Made by a program: the position numbers and the translations under genes. Below are positions 1-9,776 of a DNA stretch of 64,000 nucleotides, in pieces (position 1 is the first letter of the stretch; each line of letters begins with the position of its first letter). Location of the stretch: NCBI GenBank assembly GCA_002451465.1, contig DKCJ01000003.1, positions 52,020 through 116,019 of the forward strand, in the 5' to 3' direction. Under the pieces are notes generated by a model, which worked only from the letters and a program-made list of their open reading frames with translations, was not told where the DNA came from and did no database searches. Source of the DNA: Caryophanales bacterium UBA6877 (GTDB lineage: Bacteria; Bacillota_I; Bacilli_A; RFN20; CAG-826).

Positions 1-920
1 TTATCCCAAGTTAATCTTGCATCAGCAATAGCTTTTTCAAGAGGAACTCTACATCTATCAAGTAAATGTCTAGTCATATCTTGGAAATTAGCTCTAGTTA
101 AAGTGGTTTCAAAGCTGATAGGACCATTGCTACTCATACCAATAAATGGTAATGAAATAGTTGTTTCAAGACTACTTGAAAGTTCAATTTTAGCTTTTTC
201 AGCAGCATCCTTATATCTTTGTAAGGCCATCTTATCGCAAATATCTTTTCCAAATTGTTGTTGAATTTGAGCACGAATCCAACCAGCAACAACATTATCC
301 CAATCATCACCACCAAGTCTATTATCACCAGCAGTAGCGACAACTTCGAATGTTCCATCACCAATATCAAGAACACTTACATCAAGAGTACCACCACCTA
401 AATCAAATACAACAATCTTTTCAGATTTATCTTTACCAAGACCATAAGCAAGAGCAGCAGCTGTTGGTTCATTAATGATACGAACTACATCAAGACCAGC
501 GATAGCACCAGCATCTTTTGTTGCTTGTCTTTGTGCATCATTAAAGTATGCAGGGCAAGTAATAACAGCTTTCTTTACTGGATGACCAATATTCTTTTCA
601 GCATAATCTTTCATATAAGCAAGAATCTTTGCACTAATTTCTTGTGGGGTAAAATCCTTGTTAATACAATTGATATGAACTTTTTCTGATGAACCCATCT
701 TACGTTTAATAGATGAAACAGTATCAGGATTAGTTAAAGCTTGACGTTTTGCAGCATTACCAACAATAACTTCACCATTAGCTTTAAAACCAACTACAGA
801 AGGAGTTGTATTTGTTCCCTCTGGATTTGGAATAACCTTAACTTTTCCATCTTCTTGTAAATAACTAACTACAGAGTTAGTAGTACCTAAATCAATACCT
901 AAAATAACTTCTTTTGCCAT
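1..920 (-). CDS. dnaK: Chaperone protein DnaK (Hsp70), C-terminal part beyond window
   Basis: This is the ATP-dependent Hsp70 chaperone that folds and protects proteins in the cytoplasm with DnaJ and GrpE. The first 306 residues are visible. They show the nucleotide-binding domain with the phosphate-1 loop GIDLGTTNS near residues 8-16, the [12 protein letters not shown] segment and the phosphate-2 loop [10 protein letters not shown]. The frame is open to position 1, so the substrate-binding domain lies outside the window. An ideal GGAGG ribosome site sits 8-9 nt before the ATG at 920. It is the third gene of the hrcA-grpE-dnaK operon, 20 nt after grpE, and is probably under CIRCE/HrcA heat-shock control. 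Identification is secure. Confidence 0.98.
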   Translation of the reverse strand, partial: MAKEVILGIDLGTTNSVVSYLQEDGKVKVIPNPEGTNTTPSVVGFKANGEVIVGNAAKRQALTNPDTVSSIKRKMGSSEKVHINCINKDFTPQEISAKILAYMKDYAEKNIGHPVKKAVITCPAYFNDAQRQATKDAGAIAGLDVVRIINEPTAAALAYGLGKDKSEKIVVFDLGGGTLDVSVLDIGDGTFEVVATAGDNRLGGDDWDNVVAGWIRAQIQQQFGKDICDKMALQRYKDAAEKAKIELSSSLETTISLPFIGMSSNGPISFETTLTRANFQDMTRHLLDRCRVPLEKAIADARLTWD

Positions 921-940
921 AATATATATCCTCCAATACT

Positions 941-1561
941 TTATTTAACTTCAACATCTTTGTTTTCTTTATTTTGATCATCTTTTTTAACCTCGTCAGG
1001 CTTCTTACTAACAACTACCATCGCAGGTCGAATAAGATGCTCATGTAATTTATAACCTTTTAAATTAACCTTTTTAACTATATTAGGTTCACCATTATCA
1101 TCGATTGTATCAACAGCATGCATAACTTTCTCATCGAAATGTTCGCCAACTTTTGGTTCAATCTCAATAATGCCCTCATCAGTTAAAATGTTAACTAACT
1201 GCTTATAAACATATTGAAAACCAACAAGATAATTTTTAACAATTTCATTTTGGGATTCTTGTTTCAGAGCCATGTCGAATGCATCTAAAACTTGAAGTAA
1301 ATTCTGAACAAACCCTTCAATACGATATTTGTAAGCTTCTCTTTGATCTTTTTCCATTGATTTTCTTAAGTTAGCCATATCAGCATAAGCCTTATAGTAC
1401 TCATTCTTCCAATGGTCAATATCATTTTTCAACTTAGTAATTTCTTCTTGTTGCTTATTAAGTTTATCTTTAAAGCTTTTCTTCATATCAATATTAGAAG
1501 AATCAATTGATTCGGAATCTTGTTTTTCAACTTTTACATCTTTTTCTTCATTATTTTCCAT
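941..1561 (-). CDS. grpE: Nucleotide exchange factor GrpE
   Basis: GrpE releases ADP from DnaK. The 206-residue protein has an acidic, disordered N-terminus, then a long coiled coil (about residues 25-80, rich in K/E/Q heptads), then the beta-wing domain with the family signature [13 protein letters not shown] chose the ATG at 1561 because GGAGGAGG lies about 9 nt upstream; the longer frame starting at 1591 lies inside hrcA. The start overlaps the end of hrcA by 11 nt, so translation is likely coupled. It is the second gene of the heat-shock operon. Confidence 0.96.
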   Translation of the reverse strand: MENNEEKDVKVEKQDSESIDSSNIDMKKSFKDKLNKQQEEITKLKNDIDHWKNEYYKAYADMANLRKSMEKDQREAYKYRIEGFVQNLLQVLDAFDMALKQESQNEIVKNYLVGFQYVYKQLVNILTDEGIIEIEPKVGEHFDEKVMHAVDTIDDNGEPNIVKKVNLKGYKLHEHLIRPAMVVVSKKPDEVKKDDQNKENKDVEVK

Positions 1562-2606
1562 TCTTCTTAACATCCTCCTCCACAATAACATCAGTAGTTG
1601 ATAAGTGACTCATTAATTCTTTAACAACATAATCAAGAGCACTTAACACTTTGCCATAATCCATACGCTTTGGACCGACAATTGCAATTTTCCCAAGTTC
1701 TCTATTAGAATTTGGTATCTTAACAACTTTCGAGATTATAGAAAGATTATCAACTGACCTTATCTTACTATCATCAACATTTAAACCATTCTTATCTTCG
1801 TTATTTTTAAGCATATTCGTTAAATTTTCTGGTTTTGAGAATAAATTAAATATTTTTTTCAATTCTTCTGGATCATCCTTAAATTCTGGTTGATTCATAA
1901 GATTACTCTCTCCATAAAATTCATTACGACCACTTGCAAACTCAAAGAAGGCTTTTGCGACCGAATTGAAGATATAGGTATAATCATTAATATAATCTTT
2001 TAGTAAAGGTCTTAATGATTCGAGTTTATCGCTCAATTCGCTTATCAAGGTACCAGTAACACGATCATTAATCAACTTAATAGATTTCACTAGATTATCA
2101 ACGTCCACACTTTTATCAAATATGAATGTCTTATTTTCAACATACCCACGGTCAGTAACAAATATAGCTGTAGCGCTAGTTTTACTAATTGGGATTAATT
2201 GGAAACTAACAAGTCTTTCTTTGCTCGAATCAGTTCCTAGATAAACACTAACAAGGTTTGTCATATTTGATAAAACCTTGCATGATGCACCAAGAATATC
2301 TTCGACAGATCGAGAATTTTCAAAAATAACTTTTAATTCATTTTTAAGCTTTGCATCAACAGAATTAGATTTTAAGTTTTGAACATAATATCTATAGCCA
2401 AGGGTTGAAGGAACTCTACCGCTACTGATATGTTGTTTTTCAATCAAACCATCTTTTTCTAAGGATGCCATTTCATTTCTAACTGTTGCACTACTATAAC
2501 CTAGATTATACTTATCGATTAAGTAATTACTTCCGACAGGTACCGCAGTTTTGATGAAATCCTCTACGATCAGTTTAAGAATATAATCTTTACGTGATAA
2601 ACTCAT
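1551..2606 (-). CDS. hrcA: Heat-inducible transcription repressor HrcA
   Basis: HrcA binds CIRCE operators and represses class I heat-shock genes. The 351-residue protein has an N-terminal winged helix (residues 1-75, including SSATVRNEMASLE and the GRVPST segment) followed by the GAF-like HrcA domain. Family length is about 340-350, so it is complete. A ribosome site AAAGGTG lies 6 nt before the ATG. It is the first gene of hrcA-grpE-dnaK and is preceded by a consensus promoter with two CIRCE-like elements, so it is very likely autoregulated. Confidence 0.97.
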   Translation of the reverse strand: MSLSRKDYILKLIVEDFIKTAVPVGSNYLIDKYNLGYSSATVRNEMASLEKDGLIEKQHISSGRVPSTLGYRYYVQNLKSNSVDAKLKNELKVIFENSRSVEDILGASCKVLSNMTNLVSVYLGTDSSKERLVSFQLIPISKTSATAIFVTDRGYVENKTFIFDKSVDVDNLVKSIKLINDRVTGTLISELSDKLESLRPLLKDYINDYTYIFNSVAKAFFEFASGRNEFYGESNLMNQPEFKDDPEELKKIFNLFSKPENLTNMLKNNEDKNGLNVDDSKIRSVDNLSIISKVVKIPNSNRELGKIAIVGPKRMDYGKVLSALDYVVKELMSHLSTTDVIVEEDVKKNGK

Positions 2607-2618
2607 CTTAACACCTTT

Positions 2619-2645
2619 CTAGCACTCTTATTATCCAAGCGCTAA
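2619..2645 (-). promoter_or_regulatory. CIRCE operator, promoter-proximal copy
   Basis: The 9-bp arms CTAGCACTC and AAGCGCTAA are separated by 9 nt. The CIRCE consensus is TTAGCACTC-N9-GAGTGCTAA; one arm has one mismatch and the other has two. It lies just downstream of the -10 box of the hrcA promoter, over the expected transcription start and 5' leader. HrcA bound here would block the hrcA-grpE-dnaK operon. Confidence 0.93.
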
Positions 2646-2649
2646 CATT

Positions 2650-2677
2650 ATTATATTAGATAAATTAGCAGTGTCAA
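2650..2677 (-). promoter_or_regulatory. Sigma-A promoter of hrcA-grpE-dnaK
   Basis: On the minus strand TTGACA (2677-2672) is followed after 16 nt by TATAAT (2655-2650), both perfect consensus hexamers. It lies between the hemW stop and the hrcA start. A CIRCE operator overlaps the start region and a second, weaker CIRCE-like repeat surrounds the -35 box. Confidence 0.9.
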
Positions 2678-2691
2678 TACCTAATTGCTAA
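2665..2691 (-). promoter_or_regulatory. Second, degenerate CIRCE-like element over the -35 box
   Basis: The arms TTAGCAGTG and AATTGCTAA are spaced by exactly 9 nt. The outer six bases of each arm (TTAGCA/TGCTAA) pair perfectly; the inner three have drifted. The geometry equals CIRCE and the -35 hexamer overlaps its spacer. It also lies 5 bp from the end of hemW, so it could be partly fortuitous. Confidence 0.65.
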
Positions 2692-2695
2692 TTTT

Positions 2696-3808
2696 TTAAT
2701 TATTTTTACTTGTTAGTTCGGAAAGTATTAAATCTAAAATTAAAATGCCTTTATCTGTACAACAAAAAAAGCCTTTTTTAATTTCAACCAATTTATTTTT
2801 AAACAACTTTTCTAAAACTATTTTGTATTTATTCTCAAAATCACTTTTAAATATTTTTTTGTATTCTTTAAGAGAAAAACCTCTTGATAATCGTAAATTA
2901 GTAATAAAATAGTATTCTTCTAGCATATCATTAGTAATTACTTCTTTTTCTATTTCATTTATACCATTTATATATTTTGAAATATTTTTGGTATTTTCAT
3001 ATCTTACACGACCAAAATACCCAGAACTTCCAGCACCTATTCCTATATACTCATGATTACGCCAATAAGTTAAATTATGTTTTGACTCAAAACCTTTCTT
3101 AGCATAATTACTAACCTCATATCTTTCAAAACCATTTTTTCTCATCCTATTTAATATATATTTATAATATGTACATGACAAATCATTATCGATTTCTTTT
3201 ACTTTTTCATTAAAATACATTGTTCCAGGGCTAACAATTAAGCTATAAAATGAAGTATGATTACAATCTAGTTTAAAAAAAGTAGAAAGATCATTTTTTA
3301 AAATTTTAAAAGAATAGTTTGGCAATCCATAAATAAAATCAAGATTTATGTTATTTATATATTTTTTTGTGAGAGAAATTAATTTAAAAAAATCAATGTT
3401 ATAGTCTCTACCGATGCTTTTTAAAATGTTCTTGTCGAAAGTTTGCACTCCTATTGATATACGGTTGACTCCGTATTTTTTTATCAACTTTAAAAAATCT
3501 TCGTTTATATCTTCGGGATTTGCTTCTATCGTAAATTCATAATCTGTAACTTTTCTTATTTTTTTTACAAAAACTAGTATTTTTTCAATATTTTTCAACT
3601 TTAAGCAAGATGGCGTTCCACCACCTATATAAACGGTTTTAAAACGAAAAAATTTATCCTCTAACGAAGATAAATCTTTTATAACTTGCTCAACATATTG
3701 ATCTTCAAAAAATTCATTTTTATAAATTTTTAAAAAATCACAATATGGACAAATATTACGACAAAAAGGAATATGAATATATAAGCTATTTACTTTCCTT
3801 CTCATCAT
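2696..3808 (-). CDS. hemW: Radical SAM haem chaperone-like protein HemW
   Basis: This belongs to the HemW family (oxygen-independent coproporphyrinogen oxidase-like), now regarded as haem-transfer chaperones rather than HemN enzymes. The 370-residue protein has the radical-SAM cluster CRNICPYC near residues 16-23, the SAM-binding GGGTPS, and EANPED. HemW usually sits near lepA and hrcA in Bacillota, as here. The start at ATG-ATG overlaps the preceding small membrane protein gene by 23 nt with only a weak ribosome site, which suggests coupling. No haem biosynthesis gene is visible nearby, so the partner is unknown. Confidence 0.93.
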   Translation of the reverse strand: MMRRKVNSLYIHIPFCRNICPYCDFLKIYKNEFFEDQYVEQVIKDLSSLEDKFFRFKTVYIGGGTPSCLKLKNIEKILVFVKKIRKVTDYEFTIEANPEDINEDFLKLIKKYGVNRISIGVQTFDKNILKSIGRDYNIDFFKLISLTKKYINNINLDFIYGLPNYSFKILKNDLSTFFKLDCNHTSFYSLIVSPGTMYFNEKVKEIDNDLSCTYYKYILNRMRKNGFERYEVSNYAKKGFESKHNLTYWRNHEYIGIGAGSSGYFGRVRYENTKNISKYINGINEIEKEVITNDMLEEYYFITNLRLSRGFSLKEYKKIFKSDFENKYKIVLEKLFKNKLVEIKKGFFCCTDKGILILDLILSELTSKNN

Positions 3809-4058
3809 TTTCTAATTCTTTTTTGTGCTCTGATGCATATTTATCAAATTGTTTTTTAGTTTCTTCATCATCAACATCTTGTAAATAATAAGATAAATTT
3901 TCATCAGCAATTTTCTCATCAGATGGTTTTTCAACTTTACCAATTTTTAAGAATTTTCTTAAAAGAAAAACAATAAGTGCAATAACTGCGAAAAGAACCA
4001 ACAATCCAACAAGTATTAAAGCTACATTAATACTTTGAGCAAAAAATATAAGTTTCAT
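3786..4058 (-). CDS. Small single-span membrane protein, unknown function
   Basis: I do not recognise this 90-residue protein. It has one strong transmembrane segment at about residues 8-33 (LILVGLLVLFAVIALIVFLL), then a short basic stretch, then a charged acidic tail rich in D, E and K. The topology is probably N-out with a cytosolic tail. It lies 4 nt after the Fic-like gene and overlaps hemW, so it is part of the lepA-to-hemW transcription unit. Confidence 0.75.
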   Translation of the reverse strand: MKLIFFAQSINVALILVGLLVLFAVIALIVFLLRKFLKIGKVEKPSDEKIADENLSYYLQDVDDEETKKQFDKYASEHKKELENDEKESK

Positions 4059-4062
4059 TTTA

Positions 4063-5493
4063 TTAACCTTTCTTTATTGGAGTATAAATATATTTATTTT
4101 TTAATAACTCTTTTCGATAATAGCCTAAATAAACTAAATGATCCATGCTTGAACGAGCTGTCTCATATGCACAACCAAGCTCTTTTTTGTATTGAGAGAT
4201 AGTATAATTCATACCTAATGTACAATGTCTAGCATAAAAATACGCTTGGCCACGACTTAAATTTGGATTCAACTCTAATAAATGATTTTCTAATCTATTT
4301 GCTTCATCCTCACTCAACCCAGTAGGCAAATTAGAAATAGCGATTGATCTATTGTATCCTATAGAAGAACTACTACTATCATTATCATAAGTTTTTTTAA
4401 TAGTATAAGCAGGAACATCAACATTATTAGAGGAAACATTTTTAAATGAATCTTCATCACTTATATTCGTACTTGGAGTTTTATTCAAAATATTTTCTTC
4501 TTCGCTTTGATTTATTTCTTTATGAATTGCAAGTTTCTGCGAATTAAATAAACTTTCATCAGTATAACTTAGAATACTTTCAAATTTAGTTAAAATATAA
4601 TCAACTAAATATGTTAAATCAAGAGTTCTTTGGGATTCAATAAGTACATTCTCTAACTCTTCCTTATTAGCTACTACGTCCTCTAAATCAATCATAGCAC
4701 TTATACTTCCAATATCATTCATAGCTATAACCTTTTTCATTACTAAAGTAGCAATTTCCTCAGTAAATTCATCAAAAGGTTTCACGTAATAAATAAAGTA
4801 AAACGCACTGATTGCTTTAATAAACATAGAAATTTGAGAACTATTTAAAAAAGAATAAAGTTGTTCCATATTAGATTCAATAGTATTAACAGGAACGCCC
4901 AAATAAACTTTACCCACTATCACTTTACTTCTGTTATTTTGGATTTCTTTAGTTCTAAAAATTAAAGGAAGTTCAGTCGAACCTATCAAATATGAATAAA
5001 ATCTTCCTAAAATTTCATTGTTCACTTTATCCATTGGATTTTTTTCAATATCCAATAAACATTGGTGATATCTATATAAAATCATTAATTCAGGAGATAA
5101 AGTTGAGATATTTCCATTTACAATATTATCAATAACGAAATCTTCAAGTTTAAGGCCATATCTTAAACCAACACATTTTAAAATTTTAACATAAGAACTA
5201 TTATTAAAATATTGCTTCTCAGCTAAACCAACCATTCTGTCATACGTAGATGACAATCTGGTTAATTTTCTTGTTACTGAACTTAGCCTCTCAACCATAT
5301 TAGGAGTCAAACAAACAAAATAGGAGGAATTATTGATATGTTTTAATGGTAAAACAACAGAGAAAGCACTACGATACTCAAGAACAGATTTCCAAATACT
5401 ATCAATTAAAGGAGTCTTAAGAGTATCAATGACATCTTTTTTAGTACAATATTTATCATTACTAAACTTAATAGCCAGCTCATTATTATTCAT
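4063..5493 (-). CDS. Fic-fold protein with degenerate active site plus C-terminal winged helix
   Basis: Fic enzymes transfer AMP or related groups using the motif HPFxDGNGR. Here residues 179-225 resemble the Fic entry region (an FRT segment, then a beta-hairpin-like KVYLGVPVNTIE and MEQLYSFLN). Residues 231-250 (FYFIYYVKPFDEFTEE) align with the active helix, but the catalytic His is Lys238 and the GNGR loop is absent. A polar, low-complexity linker (about 320-395) leads to a helical segment and a winged-helix-like end (about 425-470). The protein may be a non-catalytic binder or a DNA-binding regulator. The start at 5493 follows GGAGG by 8 nt. The Fic assignment is my inference from the aligned pattern. 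Confidence 0.6.
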   Translation of the reverse strand: MNNNELAIKFSNDKYCTKKDVIDTLKTPLIDSIWKSVLEYRSAFSVVLPLKHINNSSYFVCLTPNMVERLSSVTRKLTRLSSTYDRMVGLAEKQYFNNSSYVKILKCVGLRYGLKLEDFVIDNIVNGNISTLSPELMILYRYHQCLLDIEKNPMDKVNNEILGRFYSYLIGSTELPLIFRTKEIQNNRSKVIVGKVYLGVPVNTIESNMEQLYSFLNSSQISMFIKAISAFYFIYYVKPFDEFTEEIATLVMKKVIAMNDIGSISAMIDLEDVVANKEELENVLIESQRTLDLTYLVDYILTKFESILSYTDESLFNSQKLAIHKEINQSEEENILNKTPSTNISDEDSFKNVSSNNVDVPAYTIKKTYDNDSSSSSIGYNRSIAISNLPTGLSEDEANRLENHLLELNPNLSRGQAYFYARHCTLGMNYTISQYKKELGCAYETARSSMDHLVYLGYYRKELLKNKYIYTPIKKG

Positions 5494-5586
5494 AACATAT
5501 CCTCCACATTTCTTTAATTATAAAAGTAATAATGATTTATTACAATTTATTTAACTATTTTTTTACTAAAAAACCACTAGTAAAAA

Positions 5587-7398
5587 CTAATTATCATCAT
5601 CGATAGATAAGATTGACATAAAAGCTTCTTGAGGGACTTCTACGCTACCAATAGCTTTCATACGTTTTTTACCTTCTTTTTGCTTTTCTAAGAGCTTTCT
5701 TTTTCTTGTTATATCACCACCATAGCATTTTGCTAAAACATCTTTTCTAACAGCTTTAACATTTGCTCTTGCAATAACTTTTCCACCAATTGCTGCTTGA
5801 ATAGGAACTTCAAATTGTTGCCTTGGTATCACATCTTTTAATTTACTAACAAGTCTTAATGCACGATTATATGCACTAGGTCTAAAAACTATTGATGATA
5901 ATGCATCAACTGGTTCGCCATTAAGTAATATATCCATTTTAGTAAGATTAGTAGCTCGATAATCTAAAAGTTCATAATCTAAAGAGGCATATCCCTTTGA
6001 AACACTTTTAAGTTTATCAAAAAAGTTAAAAATTATTTCGCATAGAGGCATATCATATTCGAGAATATTTCTAGTTTCATCAAAATATTTGAGATCTTTA
6101 TAAATTCCTCTTCGATTTTGACAAAGCTGCATTAAAGGACCAACGAATTCTTTTGGTGTCATAATTTGAGCTGCAACAAAAGGTTCTTCAATAGAAACAA
6201 TTTTGCTTTGTTCTGGCAAATCACTTGGATTTGTTAAAGAAATCTGCTCACCAGATGTTAAATTAACCTTATAAATAACTGATGGAGCCGTTAATATCAA
6301 ATCAAGATTATATTCTCTTTCTAAACGTTCTTGTATAACATCCATATGTAATAAACCTAAAAAACCACATCTAAAACCAAAGCCCAAAGCTTGAGATGTC
6401 TCTGGTTCATAAACAAGAGCAGCATCATTTAAACATAATTTTTCTAAAGCAACTTTTAAATCTTCATATTTTTGGGAATCAGTCGGATAAATTCCACAAT
6501 AAACCATTGGTGTTATTTTACGATAACCAGGCAACTTTTCCTTAGCTGGATTGTCAGTTAAAGTAATTGTATCACCGACCATAACATCCTTTATGTCTTT
6601 AATTTGCGCACAAAGATAACCAACTTCGCCACAATATAAAACATCGCTTTTAATTTCTTTTGGGGTTCTTATTCCTAGTTCTGTTACTTCATAATCTTGA
6701 TTATTTGTCATTAAATGGATTTTATCACCAACGTGAACACATCCATCTTTGATACGAATCAGAACTACAACACCTCTATAAGTATCATAATAACTATCGA
6801 ATATAAGAGCTTTTAATGGATTTTCATTTTTTCCAGATGGAGGAGGAACTTCTTTTACTATTTTTTCCAACACTTCTTTTACACCAAAACCCGTTTTAGC
6901 ACTTACCAAACAGCTTTCATTTCCATCCAATCCGAGTTTATTAGTAATTTCTTCTCTACATAAATCGATTGATGCACTTGCAAGATCGATTTTATTAATA
7001 ACTGGAATTATCCATAAATCATTATCAACAGCTAAATACATATTTGCTAAAGTTTGAGCTTGAACTCCTTGAGTGGCATCAATTAAAAGTAATGCACCTT
7101 CACAAGCTGCTAAACTCCTACTCACTTCATAAGTAAAATCGACATGCCCTGGAGTATCTATTAAATTAAAAACATAAGTATTACCATCATCCGATTTATA
7201 TTCTACTGTGACGGCATTTAATTTAATAGTAATTCCTCTTTCTCTTTCTAAATCCATTGAGTCGAGGATTTGATTAACCATTTCTCTTTTAGTAATTGTA
7301 TTTGTTAATTCAAGTATTCTATCGCAAAAAGTTGACTTACCATGGTCAATATGAGCAATAACTGAAAAATTTCTAATTTTATTTTGTTCGTATTTCAT
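5587..7398 (-). CDS. lepA: Elongation factor 4 (LepA), ribosome back-translocating GTPase
   Basis: LepA/EF4 is a translational GTPase that acts on stalled or poorly assembled ribosomes. The 603 residues match the family length. G1 is AHIDHGKST at residues 15-23, G3 is DTPGHVDF, G4 is NKID, and the LepA-specific C-terminal domain ends with [17 protein letters not shown]. There is no Shine-Dalgarno sequence; a TATAAT box lies 8 nt upstream of the ATG, so the transcript may be leaderless. It is followed by the Fic-like gene after about 90 nt. Confidence 0.98.
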   Translation of the reverse strand: MKYEQNKIRNFSVIAHIDHGKSTFCDRILELTNTITKREMVNQILDSMDLERERGITIKLNAVTVEYKSDDGNTYVFNLIDTPGHVDFTYEVSRSLAACEGALLLIDATQGVQAQTLANMYLAVDNDLWIIPVINKIDLASASIDLCREEITNKLGLDGNESCLVSAKTGFGVKEVLEKIVKEVPPPSGKNENPLKALIFDSYYDTYRGVVVLIRIKDGCVHVGDKIHLMTNNQDYEVTELGIRTPKEIKSDVLYCGEVGYLCAQIKDIKDVMVGDTITLTDNPAKEKLPGYRKITPMVYCGIYPTDSQKYEDLKVALEKLCLNDAALVYEPETSQALGFGFRCGFLGLLHMDVIQERLEREYNLDLILTAPSVIYKVNLTSGEQISLTNPSDLPEQSKIVSIEEPFVAAQIMTPKEFVGPLMQLCQNRRGIYKDLKYFDETRNILEYDMPLCEIIFNFFDKLKSVSKGYASLDYELLDYRATNLTKMDILLNGEPVDALSSIVFRPSAYNRALRLVSKLKDVIPRQQFEVPIQAAIGGKVIARANVKAVRKDVLAKCYGGDITRKRKLLEKQKEGKKRMKAIGSVEVPQEAFMSILSIDDDN

Positions 7399-7406
7399 CG
7401 CAAAAA

Positions 7407-7412
7407 ATTATA
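7407..7412 (-). promoter_or_regulatory. -10 box of lepA, leaderless configuration
   Basis: The minus strand reads TGATATAAT (an extended -10) and then 8 nt before the lepA ATG. Transcription would begin at or within one or two bases of the start codon. No Shine-Dalgarno sequence fits between. Confidence 0.6.
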
Positions 7413-7421
7413 TCATATCAA

Positions 7422-9776
7422 CTATTTTTTATAAAAAGAAATTAATTCTTTTTTTAATGAATCTGAAGAATTAATAAACTTATTATTATTCCAAACATTT
7501 TTAAACAAGAAATTATAAGTTTTGTAACCATATCTATCATCAATTAAAAGCGCAACACCCCTATCATTATCACTTCTAATTATTCGACCAACGGCTTGCA
7601 TTATCTTGTTAATGCCAGGATTTATATATGCATAAGTAAAACCATCAATTCCAATTTTATCATAATAATCCTTAATTAAATTGTTTTCAAAACTTACAGA
7701 AGGTAAACCAACACCAATAATAACTACACCTATTAATCTATCCTCTACAAGGTCAACTCCTTCACTGAAGGATCCACCTAAAACACAAATTCCAACAGTA
7801 GTTCGCTTTGGATTATGTTCAAAATTGTTCAGAAAATTCGTCTTTTCGTCATTACTCATATTTGAATTTTGATATATGACATTTATATTTCCATCAATAT
7901 TTAAATTATATTGAAGCAAACGTAAATACTCAAAAGAAGGAACATAAACAATATAGTTTCCAACCTTACTATGAACGAAATCTTTTATATTATCGACAAC
8001 ATCATTTATAGTTTGTTTTCTTGAATTATATTTTACTGAAATATCATTATTAACAGTTACTAGAAGATTATTTTTATTGAATGGAGATGAAAAAGACTTC
8101 GATTCATATAAATCATCACCTAAAATGGATTTTTTATAATAATCAATTGGAGTCAGTGTTCCACTAAAAAATATCGTACCATCGCAACTATCGACTCTGT
8201 TTTTAATAAAACATGAAGCGTCAATACATTTTATTACTAAATTAAAATTTTTATCGTTTTCTCGATTATAATAAATAACAAAATTATCACCAATATAATC
8301 AAAAATAGTCAAAAACTTAAATACATCAAGTGAAAAATCTTTACTAAACTTGATTTTAAATTTTGGATGCTTTTTTTGGTAATCTGCTATTGTTTTCTTA
8401 TAATTCATCAAATGAATAATAAATTTTTCATCAATAGTCTGTAAAATTATATTATCATAGGTTGTTTCAAATTTCTTAAATAATCCGAAATCTTCAATTA
8501 AATCATTTATTACATTTCGAACTGATTTATTTTTGATCTTTGAAAAATCTTTCAATGATTTTTCAAAAGAATAATAACTTAATGATGCACTATACATTTC
8601 TCTACTTCGATGAATTAGATTATGCGCCTCATCTACCATTAAAAATTTAGAATACTTATAATCAACAGCATCAAAAAACCTTTTTAAATAGCTTATTGGA
8701 TGAAAAATATAGTTATAATCAGCAATTATTAAATCGCAATATGAAGAAATATCTAATGATAATTCGAAAGGACACATCTTATTTTCTTTAGCAAAACTAT
8801 AAATATATTCGGATGTAAAATTATTATGTTTATTCAATAACATTACGATAACATCGAATAATTTCGAATAATATTCTTTTGCAAATGGACAAACATCAGG
8901 GTTGCAATCAGGCTCACAATCATGATTTTTTAACAAGCACATTTTTTCTTTAGCTAAAATTTCAACGCTTTTTAAAATTAACCCCTTATTATTTAAGTCT
9001 TCTAAAGCAGTATTAACACTTTTAAAACCACTATTCTTAGCACAAAGAAAAAATAACTTATCAACATTTTTCTCTATAGATCCTTTCAAAGCTCCATATA
9101 ACACACTAATGGTTTTACCAAGACCAGTACTTGCTTCAATAAATTTAGAATCTTTATAAATAATGGACTCTTTACTTAATTTAATAATGCTCTCTTGACC
9201 AGTTCTTAATGGAAAAGGAAAATCAAGGGTTTTAATCGAATTAATTTTGTCTTTATTGTGTTTTAAAATAATGCTATAAAAACTAATATACCTTTCAATA
9301 TAAGACAAAACCCTTGCCTCAAGATCTTTAAAATCATATGAATAAATTTTATTTAAATGCTTTTTATTGTTTTGCGACAAATATGTTAGTCTTACATCTA
9401 TTTCTTTTAAATCATGCTTTTTAGCATACATATAAGCATAACATTCAGCTTGTCCTAAATGCCATTCTTCATTATCATCAGAAAAATCAACTAAATTTGA
9501 ATTTGTTGATTTAATTTCATCAATCATTATAGGGTTAGTTAATATAATCCCATCAGCTCTACCACGCAATTCAACAATAAAATCATTTAAATTAATACTA
9601 GCCTTTAAATCAACTTCTTGAAGATACAATTCATTTTGCTTATTTTGAAAATTTTTATGAACTTTTGTTCCTTCTTGCATAGTTTCGGAATTAAAAATTC
9701 TATTATCAATATCGCCTTTTCTTAATAAAAAATCAACAAGCTGATGAACGCTTATATTTAAAACAATTCCTGACAT
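7422..9776 (-). CDS. XPD/DinG-type Fe-S helicase with N-terminal Cas4/RecB-like nuclease domain
   Basis: This 784-residue DNA helicase is probably for repair. The N-terminus carries a RecB-family PD-(D/E)XK pattern: His40, Asp75 (GRADG), Asp86-Glu87-Ile-Lys89 (DEIKS) and the Cas4-like Q109xxxY113. The superfamily-2 motor follows: Walker A ASTGLGKT at 215-222, a four-Cys iron-sulphur cluster at Cys280, 287, 291 and 296, the DEAH box VDEAH at 381-385, and the C-terminal motif QAVGRIIRS. Fusions of this type are known among bacterial DinG relatives. The start overlaps the fmt stop (TAATG), so translation is coupled. Polarity and substrate cannot be read from sequence. Confidence 0.88.
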   Translation of the reverse strand: MSGIVLNISVHQLVDFLLRKGDIDNRIFNSETMQEGTKVHKNFQNKQNELYLQEVDLKASINLNDFIVELRGRADGIILTNPIMIDEIKSTNSNLVDFSDDNEEWHLGQAECYAYMYAKKHDLKEIDVRLTYLSQNNKKHLNKIYSYDFKDLEARVLSYIERYISFYSIILKHNKDKINSIKTLDFPFPLRTGQESIIKLSKESIIYKDSKFIEASTGLGKTISVLYGALKGSIEKNVDKLFFLCAKNSGFKSVNTALEDLNNKGLILKSVEILAKEKMCLLKNHDCEPDCNPDVCPFAKEYYSKLFDVIVMLLNKHNNFTSEYIYSFAKENKMCPFELSLDISSYCDLIIADYNYIFHPISYLKRFFDAVDYKYSKFLMVDEAHNLIHRSREMYSASLSYYSFEKSLKDFSKIKNKSVRNVINDLIEDFGLFKKFETTYDNIILQTIDEKFIIHLMNYKKTIADYQKKHPKFKIKFSKDFSLDVFKFLTIFDYIGDNFVIYYNRENDKNFNLVIKCIDASCFIKNRVDSCDGTIFFSGTLTPIDYYKKSILGDDLYESKSFSSPFNKNNLLVTVNNDISVKYNSRKQTINDVVDNIKDFVHSKVGNYIVYVPSFEYLRLLQYNLNIDGNINVIYQNSNMSNDEKTNFLNNFEHNPKRTTVGICVLGGSFSEGVDLVEDRLIGVVIIGVGLPSVSFENNLIKDYYDKIGIDGFTYAYINPGINKIMQAVGRIIRSDNDRGVALLIDDRYGYKTYNFLFKNVWNNNKFINSSDSLKKELISFYKK

